From: Desulfarculus baarsii DSM 2075
Lineage (GTDB): Bacteria > Desulfobacterota > Desulfarculia > Desulfarculales > Desulfarculaceae
Direction: 5' to 3'
NCBI RefSeq assembly: GCF_000143965.1
Contig: NC_014365.1
Span: 1,143,501 to 1,207,500, forward strand
DNA length: 64,000 nucleotides
The translations under genes and the position numbers were made by a program. Position 1 is the first letter of the stretch; each line of letters begins with the position of its first letter. Under the pieces are notes generated by a model, which was not told where the DNA came from, made no database searches, and was given only the letters and a program-made list of their open reading frames with translations. This document shows, in pieces, positions 18,535 through 26,267 of this stretch.

Positions 18535-19227
18535 ATGAGCAAAGTCACCTTCAGCATGGAAGACCAAGTGGCCGTCGTCAGCATGGATGACGGCAAGGCC
18601 AACGCCTTTGATTTCGAGATGTTCGCCGAATTGAACCAGGCCATGGACCAGGCCGAGGCCGCCAAGGCCAAGCTGGTGGTCTTTCAGGGCCGCGAGGGGT
18701 TGTTCTGTGGCGGCTTGAACCTCAAGCTGCTGCCGACCCTGCCGCCGGAGAAGATCCTGGAAATGGTCAACCAATTCGGCCAGACCATGTGCCGCGTCTT
18801 TTTGCTGCCCATCCCCACCGTCGCGGCCATTGCCGGCCACTCCATCGCCGGCGGCATGCAACTGGCCTTTGCCTGCGACCGCCGCGTGGTCAAGGACGGG
18901 CCGATCCGCCTGCAGATGAACGAGATGCTCACGGGCATGGTTCTGCCCAGCTGGATGCTGCGCATCTGCAAGAGCGTCATTCCCACCCAGTGGCAGGCCG
19001 AGGTGCTCCTGCACGCCCGGACCTACTCGCCGGCCGAGGCCCTGGCCAAAAACATCATCCACGCCGTGGCCCCGGCCGATCAAGACATCGTGGCCGCGGC
19101 CAAGCAGGCCTGCCAGGATCTGCTGGCCCTGGAGCCGGGGGCCTATTCCTACACCAAGCGCCTGATGCACGGCCCCGGCCTGGCCGAGGATCTGGCCAAG
19201 CTGCCCGCCGAGATGGCCCGCAAGTAG
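18535..19227 (+). CDS. Crotonase-family enoyl-CoA hydratase/isomerase
   Basis: A 230-residue crotonase-fold protein, about 30 residues shorter than typical enoyl-CoA hydratases. The oxyanion-hole segment is FCGGLNLKLL and the core is GHSIAGGMQLAFACD. The first catalytic Glu of hydratases is Gln109 here, while Glu130 in NEMLTGMVLP is kept. That pattern, with a Trp soon after, resembles delta3-delta2-enoyl-CoA isomerases more than hydratases. Single-gene unit with its own promoter and terminator. It would act on fatty or aromatic acyl-CoA intermediates in the cytoplasm; the substrate is not known. Confidence 0.8.
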   Translation: MSKVTFSMEDQVAVVSMDDGKANAFDFEMFAELNQAMDQAEAAKAKLVVFQGREGLFCGGLNLKLLPTLPPEKILEMVNQFGQTMCRVFLLPIPTVAAIAGHSIAGGMQLAFACDRRVVKDGPIRLQMNEMLTGMVLPSWMLRICKSVIPTQWQAEVLLHARTYSPAEALAKNIIHAVAPADQDIVAAAKQACQDLLALEPGAYSYTKRLMHGPGLAEDLAKLPAEMARK

Positions 19228-19318
19228 TCGGCGAATCAACGCAAAAACGACCCGGCGGGATGTTTGGCTTGGCCTTCATGGGCAGCCCAACCCCCCGAGC
19301 CGCTCGTGGACATCATAA

Positions 19319-19364
19319 CCCCGGCGGGATGGCTTGGCCGCCCCGCCGGGGTCGCGCTTTTTTT
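19319..19364 (+). terminator. Rho-independent terminator
   Basis: A ten-pair stem CCCCGGCGGG (19319-19328) with CCCGCCGGGG (19342-19351) is followed by a run of seven T at 19358-19364. It ends the crotonase-family gene and touches the stop codon of the convergent korB. A partial copy of the left arm and loop (CCGGCGGGATG then GGCTTGGCC) occurs near 19252-19273. Confidence 0.8.
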
Positions 19365-20215
19365 CAGGCGAAGCTCATCATCACCTCGCGCAGGGCGGCC
19401 TTGTCCACCGGCTGGTCGGCCAGGGGGCCGTTGCGCAGCACGTCGAAGTGGTCGTCAAAGGCCGGGCGGTCGTTTTTGTAGAGCAGGCCGATGGGGATGC
19501 GCTGGCCGAACTCGAAACTTAGCTGCATGGCCCGGGCCCAGTCGGTGGGGTCGTGTTCGGGCCCCAGCTTGTAGGCCCTGTCCTTGTACCACTTGAACGT
19601 ATTGACTTTGTTGAACGAAACGCACGGCTGCAACACGTCGATCAGGGCCAGGCCGCGATGGGCCAGGCCTTGCTGGATCAGCTCGGCCAGGTGGTCGATC
19701 TCGCCCGAAAAGCCCCGCGCCACGAACCCGGCGTGCAGCGAGATGGCCACGGCCAGCGGGTTGAAGGGGTGCGACCACACGCCGTCGGGCTGGGCCTTGG
19801 TCTTGAAGCCCTCCATGCTGGTGGGGCTGGCCTGGCCCTTGGTCAGGCCATAGACCTGATTGTCGTGGACGATGATGGTGATGTCCAGGTTGCAGCGCAG
19901 GGCGGCCAGAAAGTGATTGCCGCCCTCGCCGTAGTGGCAGCCGTCGCCGCTTTCGACGATGACCTTGAGCCGGGGGTTGGCCAGCTTGGCCCCGCTGGCC
20001 GCCGGCAGGGATCGGCCGTGCAGGCCGTTGAAGGCGTTGCACAACAGATAATGGGGCGTCTTGGCCGCCTGGCCGATGCCGCTGACCATGAGGATGTCTT
20101 GCGGTTCCAGGCCGCTGTGGGCCAGGGCCTTTTTCAGGGCCTTGAGGATGGAGTGGTTGCCGCAGCCTGGGCACCAGGCGGTCTCGAACTGGCCGAAGTC
20201 TTCGATGGTAGCCAT
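19364..20215 (-). CDS. korB: 2-oxoacid:ferredoxin oxidoreductase, beta (thiamine diphosphate) subunit
   Basis: A 283-residue beta subunit. WCPGCGNHSILKAL at residues 14-27 and GDGCHYGEGGNHFLAAL near residue 92 are the cluster-associated and ThDP/Mg motifs of the KorB/PorB family; VNTFKWYKDRAYKL near the end is typical. With KorA it oxidatively decarboxylates a 2-oxoacid with CoA and reduces ferredoxin in the cytoplasm. 2-Oxoglutarate is the likeliest substrate by similarity to two-subunit enzymes, but pyruvate cannot be excluded. It follows korA at 21 bases and ends in a shared terminator region. Confidence 0.9.
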   Translation of the reverse strand: MATIEDFGQFETAWCPGCGNHSILKALKKALAHSGLEPQDILMVSGIGQAAKTPHYLLCNAFNGLHGRSLPAASGAKLANPRLKVIVESGDGCHYGEGGNHFLAALRCNLDITIIVHDNQVYGLTKGQASPTSMEGFKTKAQPDGVWSHPFNPLAVAISLHAGFVARGFSGEIDHLAELIQQGLAHRGLALIDVLQPCVSFNKVNTFKWYKDRAYKLGPEHDPTDWARAMQLSFEFGQRIPIGLLYKNDRPAFDDHFDVLRNGPLADQPVDKAALREVMMSFA

Positions 20216-20236
20216 TTGGTCGATCCTCCCCGCTGC

Positions 20237-21919
20237 CTAGGCTTGCAGCTCGCGCAAAATATATTCGGGCGTCAGCGGCAGGCCGTCGTAGCGCGGCACG
20301 ATGCGGCCGACCTCGAAGCCGGTTTCGCGGCGGATCAGCCCGGCCAGTTGGCCGGTGAGGTTGCCCTCGACCATGACCACCCGGCCGGCTTGCCGGAAGC
20401 GCTCCAGGAATTTGTCGCCCACCAGCGGCCAGACCTGGCTGAAGTGGCAGGTGGCCACGCTGCGGCCGGCCTGGCGCAGCTCTTGGGCGGCCTCGCGCAC
20501 GGGGCCCTTGGCGCTGCCCCAGCAGGCCAGCAGCAGCTCGGCCTCGGCCGGGCCCTCGAAGGACGGGGCGATGACCGCCTCGGCCAGGATGGCCAGCTTG
20601 CGCATGCGTTTTTCGGCCATTTGCACGCGCACGGCCAGGTCTTCGGTGATATGGCCGTCGGCGGTGTGCTCGTCGCTGTCGGCCACGACCAGCTCCGGGC
20701 CAAAGCCGGGCAGGGCCCGTGGCGAGACGCCGCTTGCGTCGATGGCGTAGCGCTGGTAGGCCCGGCCCAGGCCCGGCTGGCGCAGCCCCGCGCGCACCGG
20801 CTCCAGGCCGTCGAGCGCGAAGGGCTCCACCGCCCGCAACGAGTCGGCCAGGTATTGATCGCCCAGGATAAACACCGGCCCCTGGGATTGTTCGGCCAAA
20901 AAGAAGGCCTTGCGCGTCAGGTGGAAGCATTCCTCCACGCTGCCCGGGGCCAGGATGGCCCGGGGAAATTCGCCGTGGCCGGCGTAGAGCGTCAGCTCCA
21001 GGTCGGCCTGCTCGGTGCGGGTGGGCAGGCCCGTGGCCGGGCCGGGCCGCTGGATGACGGCGATGACCAGTGGCGTTTCGGTCATGCCGGCCAGGCTCAC
21101 GCCCTCGCCCATCAGGGCGAAGCCGCCGCCGCTGGTGCTGACGATGGCCGGCGCGCCGGCAAATGACGCGCCGATGGCCATGTTGATGGCGGCGATCTCG
21201 TCCTCGGCCTGCTCGACGACCAAACCCATTTTTTTGGCGTGGGCCGCCAGGTTCAGGGCGATGGAGGTGGCCGGGGTCATGGGATAAAAGGCGCAGAACT
21301 TCACCCCGGCCGACATGGCCCCCAGGGCGATGGCGTCGTTGCCGCCCATCAGCAGGCGCTCGGCCTGGGCCTGGGTCGGGGCCAGGCCGTCAAAGGCCGG
21401 GTGGTTGGTCTGGGCCCAGTCCCAGGCGGCGTCCAGGGCCTGGGCGTTGGCGGCGATGACCTCGTCGGGTTGTTTTTTCAGGCTGTGGGCCAATTGTTCG
21501 TGGACCACGGCCTTGTCCAGGCCCATCAGGCTGGCGGCCACGCCCAGGGCCACGGTGTTCTCGTAGCGGGCGGCGGCCAGTTCCTTGTAAGGGATGCTCA
21601 GGCACTGGCTCAGGCCGCAGCTCAGGCCAGTGTCGGCCAGCACCAGCGCGCCGGGGCGCAGTTCGGCCTCGTGGACGCTCAACGTGTTTTGATCCAGGGC
21701 CACCAGGATGTCGACGCCCTCGCGCTGGGCGGCGATGGGCCCCACGGCCGCGCGGATGGAGTAGGTGTTGTGGCCGCCCCGGATGCGCGACATGTAGCTT
21801 TGGCCCACCACGATGTGGTAGCCGGCCCTGGTCAGCGTGGTGGCCAGCACCTGCCCGATGGTCACCAGGCCCTGGCCGGCCTCGCCGCCGATCATGATCG
21901 TCAGTTCGCTTCTGGCCAT
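20237..21919 (-). CDS. korA: 2-oxoacid:ferredoxin oxidoreductase, fused gamma-alpha subunit
   Basis: A 560-residue fusion. Residues 1-190 are the gamma domain (IMIGGEAGQGLVTIGQVLA near residue 8). The alpha part follows from about 195 (GGNDAIALGAMSAGVKFCAF; YPMTPATSI) and includes STSGGGFALM and VIQRPGPATGLPTRTEQADL. This two-gene layout lacks separate gamma and ferredoxin-like delta subunits. I chose ATG 21919 because GCGAGG lies upstream and a longer frame to 22078 runs through the promoter repeat. It diverges from the PfpI-family gene. Confidence 0.9.
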   Translation of the reverse strand: MARSELTIMIGGEAGQGLVTIGQVLATTLTRAGYHIVVGQSYMSRIRGGHNTYSIRAAVGPIAAQREGVDILVALDQNTLSVHEAELRPGALVLADTGLSCGLSQCLSIPYKELAAARYENTVALGVAASLMGLDKAVVHEQLAHSLKKQPDEVIAANAQALDAAWDWAQTNHPAFDGLAPTQAQAERLLMGGNDAIALGAMSAGVKFCAFYPMTPATSIALNLAAHAKKMGLVVEQAEDEIAAINMAIGASFAGAPAIVSTSGGGFALMGEGVSLAGMTETPLVIAVIQRPGPATGLPTRTEQADLELTLYAGHGEFPRAILAPGSVEECFHLTRKAFFLAEQSQGPVFILGDQYLADSLRAVEPFALDGLEPVRAGLRQPGLGRAYQRYAIDASGVSPRALPGFGPELVVADSDEHTADGHITEDLAVRVQMAEKRMRKLAILAEAVIAPSFEGPAEAELLLACWGSAKGPVREAAQELRQAGRSVATCHFSQVWPLVGDKFLERFRQAGRVVMVEGNLTGQLAGLIRRETGFEVGRIVPRYDGLPLTPEYILRELQA

Positions 21920-22002
21920 ACGCAATAACCTCGCCTTGGATGGCGCGCCCAGGCGCGTGTGATGACCGCCGGGCGAGCCTGACGGTCGGTTGATAGCTTT
22001 AG

Positions 22003-22031
22003 ATGGTAGCAAATCGCCGCCCCCTGTCCAA
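22003..22031 (-). promoter_or_regulatory. Predicted korAB promoter
   Basis: On the minus strand TTGGAC (22026-22031) and TACCAT (22003-22008) are 17 bases apart. The spacer contains one arm of the 13-bp inverted repeat. The leader to korA would be about 80 bases. Confidence 0.5.
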
Positions 22032-22067
22032 GGCAAGTCTTGGCCGGGCGTCTTGACAGGGGGCGGC
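22016..22067. repeat. Perfect 13-bp inverted repeat between korA and pfpI
   Basis: GCCGCCCCCTGTC at 22016-22028 is an exact reverse complement of GACAGGGGGCGGC at 22055-22067, with 26 bases between. Each arm sits just downstream of the -35 box of one of two divergent promoters, so the element may be a shared operator. A short inner repeat, CCAAG...CTTGG, lies in the centre. It could also fold as a cruciform or RNA hairpin. Confidence 0.75.
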
Positions 22068-22082
22068 TTTGCGGCCATAGAT
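22053..22082 (+). promoter_or_regulatory. Predicted promoter of the PfpI-family gene
   Basis: Consensus TTGACA (22053-22058) is followed after 17-18 bases by CATAGA/ATAGAT (22076-22082). One arm of the inverted repeat overlaps the -35 box and the spacer. The leader to ATG 22154 is about 65 bases. Confidence 0.55.
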
Positions 22083-22153
22083 TAATCATACGCCTCGGGC
22101 GAAGCGCTTGTTAACCACGTGATTGGCCGCTTTGGGCCAGGGGAGCGCCGGCA

Positions 22154-22672
22154 ATGGAGCTTAAAGGCAAGAGCGTGGCCATCTTGGCCGCCGACCTCTA
22201 CAACGAATACGAACTGATCTACCCCTACTATCGCCTGCTGGAGGCCGGGGCGCGGGTGCTGGTGGTGGGGGCCGGCGACGCCAAGTCCTACAAGAGCAAG
22301 GTCGGCCTGCCGGTGAGCGTCGACGCGGCCGTGGGCGATATCTCGGCCGACGATTTCGACGGCGTGGTCATCCCCGGCGGCTTCGCGCCCGATTTCATGC
22401 GCCGCACGCCGGCCATGGTCGAGTTCGTGCGCCAGATGCACCTTGGCGGCAAGGTCGTGGCGGCCATCTGCCACGCCGGCTGGATGCTGGCCTCGGCCGA
22501 GATCCTGCAAGGCCGCACGGTGACGTCATTTTTCGCCATCAAGCCCGACATGGTCCACGCCGGGGCCAACTGGATCGACGAGGAGTGCGTGGTCGACGGC
22601 AAGCTGATCACCGCCCGCACGCCCGCCGACCTGCCGGCGTTCATGCGCGCGGTGGTGGCCGCCCTCAAGTAG
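22154..22672 (+). CDS. DJ-1/PfpI family protein
   Basis: A 172-residue DJ-1/PfpI-fold protein. The nucleophile elbow is AICHAGW with Cys106-His107, and the acidic partner region GGFAPDFMRR lies near residue 76. The family includes PfpI-type intracellular proteases, YhbO-like stress proteins and glyoxal-handling enzymes; sequence alone does not choose among them. It is cytoplasmic with no signal peptide. It diverges from korAB over a shared inverted repeat, hinting at joint control. Confidence 0.85.
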   Translation: MELKGKSVAILAADLYNEYELIYPYYRLLEAGARVLVVGAGDAKSYKSKVGLPVSVDAAVGDISADDFDGVVIPGGFAPDFMRRTPAMVEFVRQMHLGGKVVAAICHAGWMLASAEILQGRTVTSFFAIKPDMVHAGANWIDEECVVDGKLITARTPADLPAFMRAVVAALK

Positions 22673-22701
22673 CGCGACCACATAGACGGAGGCGGCCAGC
22701 T

Positions 22702-23160
22702 TTGCCCGACACCGATGATTGCCGACACATCGTTTTTTATGGCTCGCTGATGGCCGATTTTCCCACCCAAGACCACGTGGGCGTGCGGGCCATGGTCGCC
22801 TTGGTCCGGCCCTGCCTGGTCTGGGGCCGGCTTTACGATCTGGGCTCGTACCCCGGCTTGGCCCCCGGCCAGCGGCGGGTGGCGGCCGAGCTTTATCGTC
22901 TGGTCGATCCGGCGGCGCTTGCGCTGCTGGACCGCTTCGAGGACTACGACCCGCTAAACCCCGGCGGCTCGGAATACTTGCGCCAATGCGCGAGCCTGGC
23001 CGATGGTTCCGAGCAGGCGTGGGTTTATTATTTCAACCGGCCCACCGAGGGCCTGCGGCTCATCGAGGGCGACTCGTGGGCGGCCCATCTGGGCCGGCGG
23101 CGGGCCGACCAAGGCTTTTGGCGCGACTTTCTGGGCCAGCGGCCCGATCCCGTCGGTTGA
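22702..23160 (+). CDS. Gamma-glutamylcyclotransferase-like (AIG2/GGCT fold) protein
   Basis: A 152-residue protein with the substrate-binding FYGSLM at residues 11-16 and the acidic DRFEDYDP near residue 75, whose Glu is the usual catalytic acid of GGCT-fold enzymes. Such enzymes cyclise gamma-glutamyl amines, but many relatives have unknown substrates. The start is TTG 22702 with ACGGAGG nine bases upstream. Its closest neighbour upstream is the PfpI gene, 29 bases away on the same strand. Confidence 0.75.
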   Translation: MPDTDDCRHIVFYGSLMADFPTQDHVGVRAMVALVRPCLVWGRLYDLGSYPGLAPGQRRVAAELYRLVDPAALALLDRFEDYDPLNPGGSEYLRQCASLADGSEQAWVYYFNRPTEGLRLIEGDSWAAHLGRRRADQGFWRDFLGQRPDPVG

Positions 23161-23219
23161 CGCGCCGGGCGGTCGGGCTCGTTTACAGCGGGGCCGGCCG
23201 CTGTTAAAATCGCTGGGCC

Positions 23220-24140
23220 ATGAAAAAGCGCTATCTTTCCATGAAACAGTTCGTCTCCTGGCGGGAGACGCCGTGGCCGGTGGACTGGCCGGCCATCTTT
23301 GGCCGCCGCGCGCCGCTGGTGCTGGAGATCGGCTGCGGCAACGGCGAGATGTTGGCCCGCCGGGCGGCGGCCACGCCGCAGGTCGACTTCGTGGCCGTGG
23401 ACCTGCAATGGCCCTCGGTGCTGCGGGCGCTACGCCGCGTGAACCAGGCCGGCCTCGATAACGCGCGCCTGACCAAGGGCGGGGCCGACATGGTGCTCAC
23501 GCGTCTGTTCGCGCCGGGCCAGCTAAGCCACGTTTATTGCCTGTTTCCGTGCCCTTGGCCCAAGCGCCGCCACCAGGTCAAACGCCTGTTCGACAGCCAG
23601 TTCCTGTGCCTGATGAATAGCCGCATGGCCCCCCAGGCCGATTTTCGCCTGGTCACCGATTGGCGGCCCTTTGCCCAATGGGTCGGCGAGCAGGCCTTGG
23701 AGGCCGCCTTCCGGCCCAGTCTGCGTCTGATCGGCCCCGAGCACGACACCAAATACGAACGTCGCTGGGCCCAGGGCGGCCAGAGCGAGTTTTTCGAGCT
23801 GACCCTGACCAAGGCGGAGCATCTGGTGCTGCCGCCCTACGAGGAGCCTGTCTTGCGCACGCCGCTTTTGGCCCGCTTCGACCCGGCCCGGCTGGCGCCT
23901 TTCGAGGACCGGGGCCAGGCCATCGCCTCTTGCCGCGAGGTGTTTTACGACTCCCTGCGGGATGTGGCCATGCTGCGCATGGTCACCGCCGAGGACGACT
24001 TCAGCCAGAACTTCTACGTGCAGGTGCTGCGCCGGCCCGAGGGCGACTGGCAGGTGCGCGTGGCCCCTGGCTGCGGGGTGTTGCCCACGGTGGCCGTGCA
24101 GGAGGCCCTGGACGCGGTGGCCGCCCGTTTGGCCGACTGA
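23220..24140 (+). CDS. trmB: tRNA (guanine-N7)-methyltransferase, extended and divergent
   Basis: A 306-residue TrmB-family protein with motif I LEIGCGNGEML near residue 35 and TKYERRW near residue 178, the usual T-K-Y-E substrate loop. The catalytic-loop motif FPDPWPKKRH reads FPCPWPKRRH, with Cys111 replacing the conserved Asp. After about residue 200 there is an extra 100-residue domain absent from short bacterial TrmB proteins but present in some epsilonproteobacterial homologues. The expected role is m7G46 formation in tRNA. ATG 23220 is poorly served by a ribosome-binding site. Confidence 0.8.
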   Translation: MKKRYLSMKQFVSWRETPWPVDWPAIFGRRAPLVLEIGCGNGEMLARRAAATPQVDFVAVDLQWPSVLRALRRVNQAGLDNARLTKGGADMVLTRLFAPGQLSHVYCLFPCPWPKRRHQVKRLFDSQFLCLMNSRMAPQADFRLVTDWRPFAQWVGEQALEAAFRPSLRLIGPEHDTKYERRWAQGGQSEFFELTLTKAEHLVLPPYEEPVLRTPLLARFDPARLAPFEDRGQAIASCREVFYDSLRDVAMLRMVTAEDDFSQNFYVQVLRRPEGDWQVRVAPGCGVLPTVAVQEALDAVAARLAD

Positions 24141-24151
24141 GCCCGCGCCCT

Positions 24152-25195
24152 TCAGTCGGCCTGGGGCGCGTGGGGTTCGCTTTTCATGAACTCGCGCAGC
24201 ACGACCGTGGCGTAGGAGCCCTTGGGCAGGGCGAAGTCGAAGGCCAAGCCCTGGTCGGTGGGCTCGACGCGCAGTTCGTCCAAGACCAGCCGGGCCGGCC
24301 GCCGCGATCCCGAGAGCCTGGCTCGCTTGAAGTCCGCCTCGCCGATGTCTTCTTCCGCCAAAATCTGGCGTTCGCGCTGGCCGGCCTCGTCCTTGGCCCA
24401 GAGCATCTTGCCGCCGTAGATCGGCCCGGTGTAGGTGATGCGGCCGTCGTCCAGCCTTGGCTGTTCGGCGTCCGGGTCTTCGACGTTGAAGATGCCGCCG
24501 GTGTCGGTTTTCTTGGCCACGTCGCCGATCAGCAGGCGGTCGAAAAGGCCGTCGGCCATGCGCCGGCTCAGCCATGTGTTGAACAACTGCGATTGATAGG
24601 CCGAACACAACAGCTTGCGCAACCATTTGTCGCGTGGGCCGTGGCCCAGCACGGCCTGGCGGCCCTTGGCGGCGTTGTCGCCGTCCAGGCCGAAGCGCTG
24701 GGGGCCAAAGAAGTTGGGCAGGCCGCGGCGGGCCAGGGCCTGGGCCACGGCGGCGGCCTTTTCCTGGGCCCCGTCGTCGGGCCGGCTGAGCAGGATGCGA
24801 AAGCGATTGCCCAGCAGATGGCCGAGCTTTAGCTTGTTGTGGTGGCGGCTGGTCCAGTTGACGCGGGCCGACAGGTTCGCCTCGATGAGTTGTCGGGCCG
24901 TTTCTTCTGGCATATCTGGCAGATGGGCCGAGAACGTCTGGGTGGTGATCGCGTGCTTGTCCTTTTGGCCGGCCACGCCGATGGCGTCCTCGCTCAGGCC
25001 CAGGGCCTTGGCCAGGGCGCGGCAGACGTCCTTGGTGGTCAGGCCCTGGCGGGTCAGATTGACGTAGATGTGCTCGCCCTGGCCGTCGGGGGCGTAGAGC
25101 GGCAGTTCCTCGACCACGAAATGGCTGGGCTCGGCCTTCAACTCGCCGCCCACGCCGGGCAGATCGGCGGTGACATAGGGAAGGGCTCGGGGCAT
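24152..25195 (-). CDS. truD: tRNA pseudouridine(13) synthase
   Basis: A 347-residue TruD. VAGQKDKHAITTQ near residue 74 carries the catalytic Asp79, and NFFGPQRFG near residue 155 is the second family signature; GNRFRILL and the C-terminal ATVVLREFMKSE also match. TruD makes pseudouridine at U13 of certain tRNAs. It ends 11 bases from trmB in the convergent direction, and no terminator is visible between them. ATG 25195 has AAGGAGG upstream. Confidence 0.92.
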   Translation of the reverse strand: MPRALPYVTADLPGVGGELKAEPSHFVVEELPLYAPDGQGEHIYVNLTRQGLTTKDVCRALAKALGLSEDAIGVAGQKDKHAITTQTFSAHLPDMPEETARQLIEANLSARVNWTSRHHNKLKLGHLLGNRFRILLSRPDDGAQEKAAAVAQALARRGLPNFFGPQRFGLDGDNAAKGRQAVLGHGPRDKWLRKLLCSAYQSQLFNTWLSRRMADGLFDRLLIGDVAKKTDTGGIFNVEDPDAEQPRLDDGRITYTGPIYGGKMLWAKDEAGQRERQILAEEDIGEADFKRARLSGSRRPARLVLDELRVEPTDQGLAFDFALPKGSYATVVLREFMKSEPHAPQAD

Positions 25196-25266
25196 GGTTC
25201 AGGGCCTCCTTGGCCGGCGACGCGGCTGGAGATAGTTTTCACTTTTACGCATTTTGTCCTCCGGCG

Positions 25267-25296
25267 TTCACGCGCGGGGCCGCTTTGGCCGATAAT
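25267..25296 (+). promoter_or_regulatory. Predicted promoter of the 70-residue gene
   Basis: TTCACG (25267-25272) and GATAAT (25291-25296) are 18 bases apart, inside an unusually AT-rich patch (GATAATATATATAC) in a GC-rich region. A strong AAAGGAGG follows at 25314-25321. Confidence 0.5.
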
Positions 25297-25326
25297 ATAT
25301 ATACAAGGGCGCAAAGGAGGTGGGAC

Positions 25327-25539
25327 ATGATCGCCAACCATTGTCATTGCAACCACCCGTCGGGCTCGACCGGCGAAGCCAGGGATTTGGCCGCCTGCTG
25401 TCTGCCCACCCACGATCCCGCCGAGCGGACCGTCTGGGAACTCGGCCCCGAGTTCCGCCCCGGCCGCAAGGCCAGGCTGGTTGCCGTCGACGGCGGCCCC
25501 AGCGAAAAGCGGCCGGTGAGCGTGGAGGTGCGGGCCTAG
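25327..25539 (+). CDS. Small Cys/His-rich protein (70 aa)
   Basis: A 70-residue acidic-to-neutral protein starting at ATG 25327, five bases after a perfect AAAGGAGG and behind a plausible promoter. The first ten residues hold NHCHCNH, and Cys25-Cys26 lie near LAACCLPTHD, giving four Cys and four His in the first half, a possible metal site. No signal peptide is seen and I recognise no family. Its TAG shares the palindrome CTAG with the stop of the convergent sfsA gene. Confidence 0.6.
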   Translation: MIANHCHCNHPSGSTGEARDLAACCLPTHDPAERTVWELGPEFRPGRKARLVAVDGGPSEKRPVSVEVRA

Positions 25540-26267
25540 CGATCCAGCCTGGCCGGCAACTGGCGCCACAGCGCCACGGCCCGGGGTTCGACCCTGGCCT
25601 GGACCACGACGACCTCCACGCCGGCGGCCACGGCTCGTCCAAGCTCGGCGGCGTAGTCCGGGTCGATGGCCCTGGCCGGCGCGAAGAACTCCACATCGCC
25701 GCGCTGGACCACGAAAACCAGCGCCGCCCGGTCGCCCTGGGCCTTGAGGCGGGCCAACTCGCGCAGATGCTTGGCCCCGCGCTCGGTGCGGGCGTCGGGA
25801 AAGGCCGCGGCCGGGCCGTGTTTGAGCGTGACGTTTTTGACCTCGACCCACAGCGGGCCCTGGCTGGTCCGCACCAGCAGATCCAGCCGGGCGTGGGCAG
25901 AGACCTTGACCTCGCGCCGAGCCTCCAGGGCGTCGGCGAACAGGGGCAGGGCCCGCAGGCGGGCGGCCTGGGCCACCAGCTCGTTGGGCAGCGCCGTGTT
26001 GATGCCCACCCAGCCGTCGTCGATCAGCACCATCTCCCAGCCATATTTGGTGCGGCGCTGGGGGTTGGCGGCCGGGCTCAGACGCACCGGCGCGCCGGGC
26101 GGGTCGCAGCCCAGCATGGAGCCGGAGTTGGGGCAGTGGGCGGTGACGACCTGGCCGTCGGCCAGCGTCACCTCGGCCAGAAAGCGCTTGTAGCGCCGCA
26201 CCAGGCGGCCGGCGATCAGCGGCGGGTCAAAGACGTGCCGCGCGCCCTCCAGGCCCGCTTCGCTCAT
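25536..26267 (-). CDS. sfsA: SfsA family protein (sugar fermentation stimulation homologue)
   Basis: A 243-residue SfsA. VTAHCPNSGSMLGC near residue 42, KYGWEMVLIDDGWVGINTAL, and the nuclease-like DLLVRTSQGPLWVEVKNVT near residue 128 are family signatures. SfsA has an OB-like N-terminus and a restriction-endonuclease-like core and has been described as DNA-binding; its exact role is unsettled. The ATG at 26267 overlaps the stop of the upstream radical SAM gene as ATGA, so the two are translated together. Confidence 0.88.
   Translation of the reverse strand: MSEAGLEGARHVFDPPLIAGRLVRRYKRFLAEVTLADGQVVTAHCPNSGSMLGCDPPGAPVRLSPAANPQRRTKYGWEMVLIDDGWVGINTALPNELVAQAARLRALPLFADALEARREVKVSAHARLDLLVRTSQGPLWVEVKNVTLKHGPAAAFPDARTERGAKHLRELARLKAQGDRAALVFVVQRGDVEFFAPARAIDPDYAAELGRAVAAGVEVVVVQARVEPRAVALWRQLPARLDR

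Noticed and set aside
19250-19345. Near-duplicate CCGGCGGGATG...GGCTTGGCC
   Set aside because: It is probably a local slip-duplication around the terminator; the copies differ by a four-base gap and are not part of a wider repeat family in this window.
19553-21928. Long plus-strand frames opposite korAB
   Set aside because: They have shadow-type composition and no motif; korA and korB on the other strand are well supported.
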